The position numbers and the translations under genes are program-made. 32,373 nucleotides of DNA from Candidatus Parcubacteria bacterium (lineage in GTDB: Bacteria > Patescibacteriota > Patescibacteriia > Patescibacteriales > UBA12075). The DNA lies in contig JAGLJW010000006.1 in assembly GCA_023142215.1 (NCBI GenBank), positions 1-32,373 on the forward strand. Direction: 5' to 3'. This document shows, piece after piece, positions 23,344 through 29,970 of the stretch (position 1 is the first letter of the stretch; every line of letters starts with the position of its first letter). Under the pieces are notes generated by a model, which was not told where the DNA came from, did not search any database, and worked only from the letters and a program-made list of their open reading frames with translations.

Positions 23344-23784
23344 TTATTTTTCAAGCATTGTTTTCCAATTTTTTACACTTGTACCATTTTCATCTTCAAT
23401 CATGATACAGTTACAACTACAAAAACATTTAATACTCCAATTTCCAGAAATTGAATCTAACGCCCCAATCACTGGATGATTATGAGGATTAGTATCGCTT
23501 ACAATATAAATTTCTGGAATTTCATTCTTAAGAGCTAGCAATGCAACAACTAAACCGATAGGCACAAATTCATTCGCATAGTACATTGCGCTCTCCTGCA
23601 ATTGACCATCTCGTCCTCCTAACATCATTACATCCGTCATCACGATATCAATTTTGTCGTTCTGGATAATATATCTTGCTTCAGAAAAATTCTTAGCAAT
23701 AATTAAATAATAATCACCAGCTAATTGTTTTTTGGCCATGCGTAAATTATCCTGATTATCATCTACTACCAATAATTTTTTCAT
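23344..23784 (-). CDS. Stand-alone receiver-like protein (paralogue of the 26272 gene C-terminus)
   Basis: 146 residues from the ATG at 23784, which has a good Shine-Dalgarno (AAGGAG); a longer frame to 23826 exists but covers only decayed sequence. It begins KKLLVVDDNQDNLRMAKKQL with the acidic pair D8/D9 and phosphoacceptor D51 (IVMTDVMM). It then departs from a normal receiver: a segment with VPIGLVVALLALK, IYIVSDTNPHNHP, and a Cys-rich end (IKCFCSCNC) with no K of the KP motif. It is about 70% identical by eye to residues 158-302 of the protein at 26272. It is probably the surviving half of a duplicated two-domain gene. Confidence 0.8.
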   Translation of the reverse strand: MKKLLVVDDNQDNLRMAKKQLAGDYYLIIAKNFSEARYIIQNDKIDIVMTDVMMLGGRDGQLQESAMYYANEFVPIGLVVALLALKNEIPEIYIVSDTNPHNHPVIGALDSISGNWSIKCFCSCNCIMIEDENGTSVKNWKTMLEK

Positions 23785-23871
23785 ACTTTCTCCTTTTTCT
23801 TTAAGTTTACTCAAAAAAACCACCAAAACCTTTCAGTACAACTTCTTCATCTGCTATTTTTCTTCTCCTAT
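23785..23871 (-). pseudogene. Remnant of the lost N-terminal domain
   Basis: Read on the minus strand, AGGAGAAGAAAAATAGCAGA is the leader and start region of the 26272 gene with its ATG gone, joined to ADEEVVLKGFGGF, which is residues 33-45 of that protein. It reaches TAA and then joins the LKEKGES linker. Two internal deletions thus removed nearly all of the N-terminal domain, leaving an intact Shine-Dalgarno and ATG for the receiver half. Confidence 0.8.
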
Positions 23872-23912
23872 TTGAATTTAAAGAACACTAAATTTAATTG
23901 TTTAATAAATGA

Positions 23913-23941
23913 ATTTTAACACACATTGACATTTATGTCAA
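23913..23941 (-). promoter_or_regulatory. Promoter of the receiver-only gene
   Basis: Minus strand TTGACA (23941-23936), 17 bp, TAAAAT (23918-23913). The -35 box lies in the inverted repeat ATTGACAT/ATGTCAAT (23928-23945). The same layout (TTGACATAAATGT) precedes the 26272 gene, a relic of the duplication. Confidence 0.7.
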
Positions 23942-23956
23942 TACACACTAAATTAT

Positions 23957-23998
23957 TTTTAATAATTTATGGCTAATATTAAAATTAATTTATTCTTT
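23957..23998. repeat. 42-bp direct repeat, right copy
   Basis: Matches 23168-23209 at 41 of 42 bases. It ends at the stop codon of the methyltransferase gene. Confidence 0.9.
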
Positions 23999-25296
23999 TA
24001 TTTTTTAGCAATAAAAGAAATTTTGTAAAAAGAATTCTTAGTCGCCCATTTTTTTATTTTAACATCCTTAAATCCAGACTCTTTTAATAATTTTACTATA
24101 TCATCCTCTTTTGGAATATATCCTAAAAATATTTCTTCTCCTGAGATATTTAAATAAGTACCATCTTTTCTAATTTCTACTTGTGCTGTGTTAACACTTA
24201 AATCTTGTGCAAAGGTTTCTGGATGAAGCTGATTCTTGCCAAGCGCATAAGCCAACATATTTCTGCCTTGTAAAAGTATACTCCTTGCCATAGAATCATC
24301 AACTGCTTGGTAATCTTTTTCAAATTCTTTTATTTTCTTCACCATCTCTTGTGGATTATTTAGTAATTCAGGATCTAAATTTTCCGTCATATAATCATAA
24401 GATGATAAATCAGGAATATCTAAAACTAAAACACCATCATCTTTTAAAATTCTATAAGATTCTTTAGCTACTTTTTGTTTTGATTTATTTCCTAAAAGAT
24501 CACAGAAAATATGCCAATTAAACGTAACAGCATCAAAACTTTTGTCTTTAATAGGTAATTCTTTTAAATCTCCTTGAACACCCATTGTGCCACTATCTTC
24601 TTTTTTCATTTCTCCTAATAAAGCTTCCGATGAATCTAAATTTACAATATTATATCCTTTTTTTGAGAGAGGAATACTTAATCTACCCGCTCCGCCACCC
24701 GCATCAAGCACTTGATGAACATTATTCTTTTCAAAAACTTCTTCAAGAATTTCTAACTCTTTTTCAGTATCAGCAGTAATTTCTGACCTTTGCATTAATT
24801 TATCTTTGTAATTTTTATAAAACCCCTGCTTACTTTTTAATACTTTATCTCCATAAACATCTTCAATATTGGCTAACATTTCTGGCGTTGATGCAATACT
24901 TTTTATAAAATCAACCAAAGAAATAGGAGATTCAATTCCAATGTCTGCACCAGATTTCATAATCAACTCAAGAGTTTTTTCATCAAAATTAGATACAATA
25001 ATCACAGGCTGATGAGTAATATCAGGATTATTTCTTACTTTCGTAATTAATCTAACAGTTTTTTCGTTTGCATTGGGAATTACAATGGTATCCGTATCAT
25101 TTTTTAAAATTTGTTCAATTAATTTTTCTTCGTCTTCATTTAATGATAGAGAATCATTACCTAGTATTCTAAAACATTTATTCATTACTTTGCCTACCGT
25201 AGAATTATCAAATATAGCAACATTTATAGAATCAAATCCTTTCTTCTCTTTTGGTTTTATTTGTTCAGTATTTGCTTGTAAATTAATTTTTTCCAT
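23998..25296 (-). CDS. Pseudo-receiver fused to a SAM-dependent methyltransferase
   Basis: 432 residues from the ATG at 25296; a TTG frame to 25332 would start inside a terminator. Residues about 20-145 look like a response-regulator receiver fold (INVAIFDNSTVGKVMNKCF, DTIVIPNANE, QPVIIVSNFDEKTLELIMKSGADIGIESP) but the phosphoacceptor Asp is not recognisable. Residues about 180-320 form a class I methyltransferase: motif I VLDAGGGAGRLSIPL, acidic end of strand 2 in IVNLDSSEALL, LKELPIKDKSFDAVTFNWH, YRILKDDGVLVLDIPDL. The rest forms a lid and substrate region. The substrate is unknown. Promoter position suggests a leaderless transcript. It follows the sigma4-alphaCTD gene. Confidence 0.85.
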   Translation of the reverse strand: MEKINLQANTEQIKPKEKKGFDSINVAIFDNSTVGKVMNKCFRILGNDSLSLNEDEEKLIEQILKNDTDTIVIPNANEKTVRLITKVRNNPDITHQPVIIVSNFDEKTLELIMKSGADIGIESPISLVDFIKSIASTPEMLANIEDVYGDKVLKSKQGFYKNYKDKLMQRSEITADTEKELEILEEVFEKNNVHQVLDAGGGAGRLSIPLSKKGYNIVNLDSSEALLGEMKKEDSGTMGVQGDLKELPIKDKSFDAVTFNWHIFCDLLGNKSKQKVAKESYRILKDDGVLVLDIPDLSSYDYMTENLDPELLNNPQEMVKKIKEFEKDYQAVDDSMARSILLQGRNMLAYALGKNQLHPETFAQDLSVNTAQVEIRKDGTYLNISGEEIFLGYIPKEDDIVKLLKESGFKDVKIKKWATKNSFYKISFIAKK

Positions 25297-25302
25297 ATTT
25301 TC

Positions 25303-25332
25303 ATTATAATATACCAAAAATAAAAAAGCCAA
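25303..25332 (-). promoter_or_regulatory. Promoter for a leaderless methyltransferase mRNA
   Basis: TATAAT (25308-25303) ends 7 nt before the A of the ATG, the distance expected for a transcript that starts on the start codon. TTGGCT (25332-25327), 18 bp upstream, could be the -35 box; it is part of the terminator stem of the upstream gene. Confidence 0.5.
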
Positions 25333-25354
25333 TTCCTATAAATTTGGAATTGGC
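25313..25354 (-). terminator. Terminator of the sigma4-alphaCTD gene
   Basis: GCCAATTCC (25328-25336) pairs with GGAATTGGC (25346-25354); on the minus strand TTTTTTATTTTTGG follows. Eight bp after the stop codon. Confidence 0.9.
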
Positions 25355-25361
25355 TTATCAT

Positions 25362-26075
25362 TTAAAATTTCATACCGAAACTAAGATTCATCTCAGCTAA
25401 AATCAACTTAACTTCAGCTAAACTTTTCCTGCCAAAATTTAATATTTTCAGCATTTCAACCTCAGTTTTTTTTACTAACTCGCCAACTGTTTCAATTCTA
25501 GCGTTATGGAGATAATTATAAGAACGGATTGACATTTTTAATTCATTTATAGGAATAGAAAACTTAAATGAAGCCATTTGAAAAATAAAATGATTTTCTG
25601 CTAAATTTTGTACTCCTTCGTTTTTTAAGGCAGTAATAATTTCCTGATAAAATAACAGAAGTTCTATCTCTCTTTGCTCCAATCTTGCTTGTCTTTTATT
25701 AAAAGCTGATTTTGATAAATCAGGCAAAAGATCAATTCTAGATGGATGACGAAGTTTTTTCATTCCATTTTTAAATATTTGTCCAATTCTACTTGGAGAT
25801 TTATTTAACTTATCAGAAATCTCTCTATAATTCATTGCAGGTATACCATGTAACCCAAACTTTAAACGAACAACAAATTCTTCTATGTCAGGAAGTGATT
25901 TAAGAACTTCTTCTATTTTTTCAATTTCAGGTTGAGATAAAAATGAAAAAATTTCTTCTGTTCTTAAATTTAATCTAACAAGGATAGTATTATCTTTAAG
26001 ATAATTCACCTTTATTAATAATTTATCATATCCTGACAGCTCACTCATTGGGAAATATTTTAAATCATTTTTCAT
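25362..26075 (-). CDS. Sigma-70 region 4 fused to RNA polymerase alpha C-terminal domain
   Basis: 237 residues. Residues 1-48 unassigned. Residues about 50-113 are sigma-70 region 4: [20 protein letters not shown], then the helix-turn-helix [20 protein letters not shown] and KKLRHPSR. Against E. coli sigma-70 the -35-contacting positions R584, E585 and R588 read P, S and G. A charged linker (about 115-170) leads to an alphaCTD (about 176-237): [58 protein letters not shown]. It keeps the UP-element contacts R265, N268, G296, K298, S299 (here R184, N187, G215, K217, S218). No regions 2 or 3, so it is not a stand-alone sigma. It may bridge DNA and polymerase as a regulator. Strong Shine-Dalgarno GAGGAG. 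Confidence 0.88.
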   Translation of the reverse strand: MKNDLKYFPMSELSGYDKLLIKVNYLKDNTILVRLNLRTEEIFSFLSQPEIEKIEEVLKSLPDIEEFVVRLKFGLHGIPAMNYREISDKLNKSPSRIGQIFKNGMKKLRHPSRIDLLPDLSKSAFNKRQARLEQREIELLLFYQEIITALKNEGVQNLAENHFIFQMASFKFSIPINELKMSIRSYNYLHNARIETVGELVKKTEVEMLKILNFGRKSLAEVKLILAEMNLSFGMKF

Positions 26076-26206
26076 TTTTTTTCTCCTCTTGTTTGCTTTT
26101 CTATTGTAAAAAATAAAATATCTTTACAAATATAAATTCTACAATTCCCCTAGTTATTATTGAATTTTTTCTTTAATTTGAATTTACAAAAAATTCATAA
26201 ACTCAA

Positions 26207-26255
26207 GCAAAATAAAAAATTGTGAGGTCTAATGTTTTCAATATCATTAGACCTC
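26207..26255 (-). terminator. Terminator of the two-domain receiver gene
   Basis: GAGGTCTAATG (26224-26234) and CATTAGACCTC (26245-26255) form a perfect 11-bp stem; the minus strand continues ACAATTTTTTATTTT. It separates this gene from the sigma4-alphaCTD gene, whose own promoter must lie in 26076-26206; I could not settle on its boxes. Confidence 0.88.
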
Positions 26256-26271
26256 ATGTATTACTTTTGTA

Positions 26272-27180
26272 TTATTTTCCAAGCATTGTTTTCCAATCTT
26301 TTACATCTCTATCATCATCTTCAATCATTTTACAAGCATAACCACAAAAACATTTAATGCGCCAATTTCCAGAAATTGAATCCAATGCCCAAGCCATAGG
26401 ATGATCATGGTGATTAGTGTCACTTACAATATAAATTTCTGGAATTTCATTTTTGAGAGCTAAAAGTGCAACAACTAAACCAATAGGCACATAATCATCC
26501 ACATAGAACCTTATACTCTCAGGTGTTTGACCTGCTCGTTCTCCAGGCATCATCACATCCGTCATCAAAATATCAATCTTGTTATCTTGAATAACATCTC
26601 TTGCCTCAGAAAAATTCTTAGCAGTAATTAAATCATAATCACCAGCTAATTGTTTTTGAGCCATACGCAAATTATACCGATTGTCATCTACTACCAATAA
26701 TTTTTTCATACTTTCCCCTTTTTCCTTAAGTTCATTTCTAATTTTAACCGCTTTAAACGCTGATTTGATAATTTCATCTGTCCAACTTTTAATTGGAGTT
26801 GCATATCTATGTACATTGACTTCATAACTGCCTTCCATAAGATCAGCAAAAAGATGAGCAAAAGGATTTATCTTCTTAATCTCTTTAGCAATTTCTGCCA
26901 TACTTTTTTCAGGACTTGTTTTTCCACTTTCAGACAAACTCAGATTTGGATACTTCCAATCATTTGGATAATTCCAAGCATCTAAAATTACAATATCAGC
27001 ATCAATACATTCTTGTAAAAAATTTTCTTTTTTCTTTCCTCCAAGAAAACCGCCAAAACCTTTCAATACCACTTCTTCATCTGCCATTTTTTTATATTCA
27101 GAAAACAAAAGTCCACAATTGCCATAATATCGGTCATTCTTTCCTTCCGAAGACGCACAATGCAAAACAATTTTAACCAT
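26272..27180 (-). CDS. Two-domain protein: unknown N-terminal domain plus receiver-like module
   Basis: 302 residues. The N-terminal domain (1-150) begins MVKIVLHCASSEGKNDRYYG and contains DADIVILDAWNYPNDW and AHLFADLMEG; no family recognised, perhaps Rossmann-like. After the linker ELKEKGES the C-terminal module (158-302) has the receiver start KKLLVVDDNRYNLRMAQKQL, phosphoacceptor D208 (ILMTDVMMPGE), then GLVVALLALK, IYIVSDTNHHDHP and IKCFCGYACK. The ATG of that module (26709) has its own AAGGGGAAAGT, so a shorter product may also be made by internal initiation. Leader Shine-Dalgarno AGGAG. Paralogue of the stand-alone gene at 23344. Divergent from the TrmB regulator. Confidence 0.8.
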   Translation of the reverse strand: MVKIVLHCASSEGKNDRYYGNCGLLFSEYKKMADEEVVLKGFGGFLGGKKKENFLQECIDADIVILDAWNYPNDWKYPNLSLSESGKTSPEKSMAEIAKEIKKINPFAHLFADLMEGSYEVNVHRYATPIKSWTDEIIKSAFKAVKIRNELKEKGESMKKLLVVDDNRYNLRMAQKQLAGDYDLITAKNFSEARDVIQDNKIDILMTDVMMPGERAGQTPESIRFYVDDYVPIGLVVALLALKNEIPEIYIVSDTNHHDHPMAWALDSISGNWRIKCFCGYACKMIEDDDRDVKDWKTMLGK

Positions 27181-27208
27181 TTTTCTTCTCCTATTTGAAT
27201 TTAAAAAA

Positions 27209-27264
27209 CATTAAACTTAATTGTTTAATGAATAAACTTTAATATCTATAAACATTTATGTCAA
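27209..27264 (-). promoter_or_regulatory. Promoter and leader palindrome of the two-domain gene
   Basis: Minus strand TTGACA (27264-27259), 17 bp, TAAAGT (27241-27236). Just past the expected start point CATTAAAC (27209-27216) and GTTTAATG (27223-27230) form a perfect inverted repeat around TTAATT. The leader from here to the Shine-Dalgarno is closely conserved in the duplicate at 23880-23912, where the palindrome has decayed. Confidence 0.65.
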
Positions 27265-27352
27265 TATATCCCGACTTAAAAATATATAGCTCCTAATATT
27301 AGATAAATTATAACCATAATTTGTTTAAAAAATGAGTTAAATCTTAAAAAAG

Positions 27353-27406
27353 TTGACAAAAAAACAGAAAAATGATACACTAAAAAAGTAGTCGGAGATT
27401 ACCGAC
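27353..27406 (+). promoter_or_regulatory. Promoter and operator of the TrmB-type gene
   Basis: TTGACA (27353-27358), 17 bp, TACACT (27376-27381). Immediately after the start point GTCGG (27391-27395) and CCGAC (27402-27406) form an inverted repeat that stands out in this AT-rich DNA. It is likely a repressor site for the protein encoded 15 bp downstream. Confidence 0.72.
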
Positions 27407-27421
27407 ATTCTCTTTAAATCT

Positions 27422-28153
27422 ATGCAATTAAATGAAGTTTTAGCTCAATTTGGGCTTCAAAACAAAGAAGATGATGTATATTTAGCATTATTAGAATTAG
27501 GTCAAGCAGGAGTATTTGAAATATCCGTTAAAGCAAGTATAAAAAGGACAACCACTTATGATGTTTTAGAAAACTTAAAAAGAAAAGGATTAGTTGGTCA
27601 AACAATAAAAGGAAACAAAAGATTATTTTATGCGGAAGAACCTGAGACTTTAAATAAATTATTAGAAGATAAAAAAAATAAACTCAACGAAATAATGCCA
27701 CTATTAAAATCTCTGTGCAATACAGCAGGAACAAAACCACGCATTAGATATTACGAAGGTAAAACTGGATTAAAAGAAGTGTATAAAGACACGCTAAATT
27801 ATAACACAGAAATAATGGCATTTGTTTCAGAAAATATTTCTAAGAAACTAGGAACTTTCTCTGATGAGTATATTAAGAAAAGAATAGAAAAAAAAATTTA
27901 TGCTCGTGTAATCGCGTCAGCAAATGATTTCATGAAAAATTATAAGAACAAAGACAAAGAATATCTTAAAAAAACTCGCCTAGTACCTAAAGAACAATTT
28001 CCCTTTTCAATTGAAATGAATATCTATGGCAACAAAGTTGGCTACATTTCTTTTCAAGAAGAAATAGCTATAATTATTGAAAGTAATGAAATTTCAAATA
28101 ATATGAAATTACTATTTGAACTAGCATGGAAAGGAGCAAAAAAAACTACATAA
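27422..28153 (+). CDS. TrmB-family transcriptional regulator
   Basis: 243 residues. N-terminal TrmB winged helix: VLAQFGLQNKEDDVYLALLE, then SIKRTTTYDVLENLKRKGLV and GNKRLFYAEEPETLNKLLED, followed by a short coiled coil (KLNEIMPLLKSL). The C-terminal part (about 100-243: RIRYYEGKTGLKEVYKDTL, YGNKVGYISF, AIIIESNEI) matches the PLD-like or effector region common in TrmB homologues of CPR and archaea. It probably represses its own gene through the GTCGG/CCGAC site, and perhaps the divergent signalling genes. The effector is unknown. No Shine-Dalgarno sequence. Confidence 0.9.
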   Translation: MQLNEVLAQFGLQNKEDDVYLALLELGQAGVFEISVKASIKRTTTYDVLENLKRKGLVGQTIKGNKRLFYAEEPETLNKLLEDKKNKLNEIMPLLKSLCNTAGTKPRIRYYEGKTGLKEVYKDTLNYNTEIMAFVSENISKKLGTFSDEYIKKRIEKKIYARVIASANDFMKNYKNKDKEYLKKTRLVPKEQFPFSIEMNIYGNKVGYISFQEEIAIIIESNEISNNMKLLFELAWKGAKKTT

Positions 28154-28172
28154 TAAATAAAAAATTTGTGCT

Positions 28173-28209
28173 ACAAAAAAAACTTTCTTTTTCAAGAAAG
28201 TTTTTTTGT
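28173..28209 (+). terminator. Terminator of the TrmB-type gene
   Basis: AACTTTCTT (28181-28189) pairs with AAGAAAGTT (28194-28202), extended by A/T pairs on both sides and ending in TTTTTTT. Confidence 0.88.
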
Positions 28210-28214
28210 ATTAT

Positions 28215-28239
28215 GAGCAGGTAGAGGAAATCGAAACTT
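28215..28239 (-). other. Degenerate tRNA 3'-end fragment, possible attachment-site scar
   Basis: GAGCAGGTAGAGGAAATCGA and the next 5 bp match the 3' end of tRNA-Gly(TCC) at 30973-30997 in the same orientation at 21 of 25 positions. No other part of a tRNA is present. A direct repeat of a tRNA 3' end is what integration into the tRNA-Gly gene would leave at the far end of an element. Confidence 0.5.
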
Positions 28240-28334
28240 AAATAACCTATTTTGGCTAACTTACAATATTAGTCTAAAATACGATATTCATTTTAAAGTT
28301 AGGTAAAATATCAATCTCACAAAGTGTCTCAAAA

Positions 28335-28394
28335 TGTCACTAAAAATCAATATTTTCACTCAATTTTCACTAAACTATCACTAAACGTGATAAT
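28335..28394. promoter_or_regulatory. Tandem 11-bp repeats with a terminal palindrome
   Basis: TTTCACTCAAT, TTTCACTAAAC and TATCACTAAAC follow each other without gaps (28354-28386), with a fourth TGTCACTAAA at 28335. The last overlaps the inverted repeat TATCAC/GTGATA (28376-28392). One copy per helical turn suggests a protein array on one DNA face. GATAAT at 28389 could be a plus-strand -10 box with TTCACT 17 bp upstream. Confidence 0.55.
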
Positions 28395-28431
28395 AAGCAG
28401 TATGGATGAGTGGAATTACAGAGGAAAAAGA

Positions 28432-28470
28432 CACTTTCAGTTGAAATATTGAAAGTGCCTTTTTGTTTTT
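28432..28470 (+). terminator. Terminator on both strands before the DUF6941-like gene
   Basis: CACTTTCA (28432-28439) pairs with TGAAAGTG (28450-28457). The plus side ends CCTTTTTGTTTTT, the minus side TCTTTTTCC, 22 nt after the stop of the gene at 28479. The plus-strand tail is the better one although no recognised plus-strand gene lies before it, which suggests a short transcript from about 28400. Confidence 0.75.
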
Positions 28471-28478
28471 AAAATAAG

Positions 28479-28925
28479 TTAGTTGGTATTAGAGTTAATT
28501 ATATTGTATTTAATATCAAGAGGAAGTTCAGCAACAGTATTATATTTTTTAGTTTCTTCATTTTTTAGTCCAATTCTGTATGTGTATCTTCCTTCTCCTG
28601 AAATAATTAATCCATTAAACTGCATTTGAACTCTTATTTTGTTAACACCTTTTTTTATCTCAAATGGTTGAGTTATTTCTTTTATTAAATTATTCTGAGG
28701 GTCAATTATTTCAATTTTGATTTCCCCTTTTTCTTTTTCCTTTATGTCACTACGAACGATATAGCTTACCAAGTTATAACTTATTCCTTGTAAATTTATT
28801 TTATCTACTTGTTTTCCTTTTTTAATATCAATAGTTATTTCCTCTAAGGAATCAATTAAACTCAAAGCGTTAGTCTCCTGGTCTATAATTGATTTGTGAC
28901 ATAATATTGACCAAACATGTTTCAT
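28479..28925 (-). CDS. DUF6941-like protein
   Basis: 148 residues. The start MKHVWSILCHKSIIDQETNA and the beta-rich body (LVSYIVRSD, KIEIIDPQNNL, IRVQMQFNGLIISGEGRY, LPLDIKYN) match the uncharacterised DUF6941 family as I remember it. No signal peptide or membrane segment. Function unknown. It follows the XRE gene by 11 nt and is probably co-transcribed with the toxin-antitoxin genes, with no Shine-Dalgarno sequence. Confidence 0.72.
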   Translation of the reverse strand: MKHVWSILCHKSIIDQETNALSLIDSLEEITIDIKKGKQVDKINLQGISYNLVSYIVRSDIKEKEKGEIKIEIIDPQNNLIKEITQPFEIKKGVNKIRVQMQFNGLIISGEGRYTYRIGLKNEETKKYNTVAELPLDIKYNIINSNTN

Positions 28926-28936
28926 ATTTTTATTGT

Positions 28937-29362
28937 TTATTTAGAATTAGTTATTTTAAAATTATTTCTTACACGAGCGTAGTTTGGATATTCCATTGAC
29001 TGATTTTCCTTGAATTCACTATTTTGAGTAGATGTAATAATGTAATAATTGGTTGAAATTATTTGTTCTCCTGTGATTAAATCTTCTCCATCTACAATCA
29101 ATTGTTTATTTAATGCTTTAAAAATTTTATACAATAGATTTATTCCCATATTGTAATTACCATTTTCAATATCTGAAATAATTCTTTGTGTTGTTTGAGC
29201 TGATTCTCTTAGTTTTTGTTGGCTCATTTTTTTCTCTGCCCTTGCTTGAAATATCTTGCTAGATAATCTTGTTTGAAACATGGCAACAGAAAAAGACTCT
29301 TTTAGTTTTTTTGAATTTTTAAGAGTAAATAATTCATTATATTTTTTTAAAAGGTTGTTCAT
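28937..29362 (-). CDS. XRE-family HTH protein, HigA-like antitoxin
   Basis: 141 residues. A Cro/C1 helix-turn-helix occupies about 33-90 (IFQARAEKKMSQQKLRESAQ, then TQRIISDIENGNYNMGINLL). The long N-terminal helix and the position right after a HigB-type toxin gene (15 nt) fit an antitoxin. The C-terminal 50 residues are unassigned. The partner toxin is broken by a stop codon, so the gene may persist as a regulator. It probably binds the inverted repeat on the operon promoter. Confidence 0.82.
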   Translation of the reverse strand: MNNLLKKYNELFTLKNSKKLKESFSVAMFQTRLSSKIFQARAEKKMSQQKLRESAQTTQRIISDIENGNYNMGINLLYKIFKALNKQLIVDGEDLITGEQIISTNYYIITSTQNSEFKENQSMEYPNYARVRNNFKITNSK

Positions 29363-29377
29363 ATTTTTAATATAACT

Positions 29378-29827
29378 TTAAATTTCATTTATTAATTCTT
29401 GGTAGAACTCAGGTAAAATTATTGCTTTCTCATTGTTAGATTTATAATCATCATAATACGACTGAGCAGTGTTTTTTTTCTTTTTTATTAAGTTGGCTAT
29501 TTTTCCAGTTGATTTATAGATGTCTGGTTTTGCATAACCAGTTAGAATAATTATTTTTTTATTAATGCTGTCTAGAAAATATGGGAATCTCAATAATGTA
29601 GAACTATTTTTTATACGAATTTCTATGTAGTCAAAGTCATGTTGCTTTTTTAGAATATGACTATCAGGAATTCCATTTTTTTCCTGAGCATGTTTCTATC
29701 TTGGTAAAATACATTTAACAAGTTCTGTATTTTGAAAATCTGGAGAGCTTCTATTTCTTTCTAACAGAAAATCTAAAGTTGGTATTTTCTTTAATCTAAG
29801 ATCAGAACAATACAAAAATAATTCCAT
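29378..29827 (-). pseudogene. HigB/RelE-type toxin broken by an in-frame TAG
   Basis: One frame from the ATG at 29827 to TAA at 29378 (about 149 codons), interrupted only by TAG at 29698-29696. Upstream part: MELFLYCSDLRLKKIPTLDF to VKCILPR. Downstream part: KHAQEKNGIPDSHILKKQHD, FDYIEIRIKNSSTLLRFPYF, then NKKIIILTGYAKPD, the core strand pattern of phage Gp49/HigB toxins (R-x-x-Y-F-x-D-x-x-x-x-I-I-L-L-x-G-F). Both sides are well conserved in character, so the nonsense mutation seems recent. The toxin is presumably inactive unless the stop is suppressed. Confidence 0.75.
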
Positions 29828-29853
29828 AATTATGTAATAAAGTTTAATAATAA

Positions 29854-29884
29854 CATTATACCTTATCAGGTGTAATGATGTCAA
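29854..29884 (-). promoter_or_regulatory. Promoter and operator of the toxin-antitoxin operon
   Basis: Minus strand TTGACA (29884-29879), 18 bp, TATAAT (29860-29855). Arms CATTATACC (29854-29862) and GGTGTAATG (29869-29877), one mismatch, cover the -10 box and spacer, as expected for antitoxin autoregulation. Confidence 0.75.
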
Positions 29885-29910
29885 TATGCTAGAATTCGGG
29901 AGTGTATAAT

Positions 29911-29949
29911 AAATATAAAAAAGGACACTACATGCATGTAATATCCTTT
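29911..29949 (-). terminator. Terminator of the sigma factor gene
   Basis: AAAGGA (29920-29925) pairs with TCCTTT (29944-29949) outside the palindrome TACATGCATGTA (29929-29940); the minus strand continues TTTTTATATTT. Confidence 0.8.
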
Positions 29950-29970
29950 GATTGTATTTTTACATAACTA

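Noticed and set aside
23344-23826. Longer 160-residue form of the receiver-only protein.
   Set aside because: The first 14 codons are linker remnant after a stop codon; the ATG at 23784 has the Shine-Dalgarno sequence.
29696-29698. TAG or TGA reassigned to an amino acid, as in some CPR lineages (TGA to Gly).
   Set aside because: All intact genes end normally and have no in-frame TGA or TAG; the single TAG is in a toxin gene where loss of function is expected.
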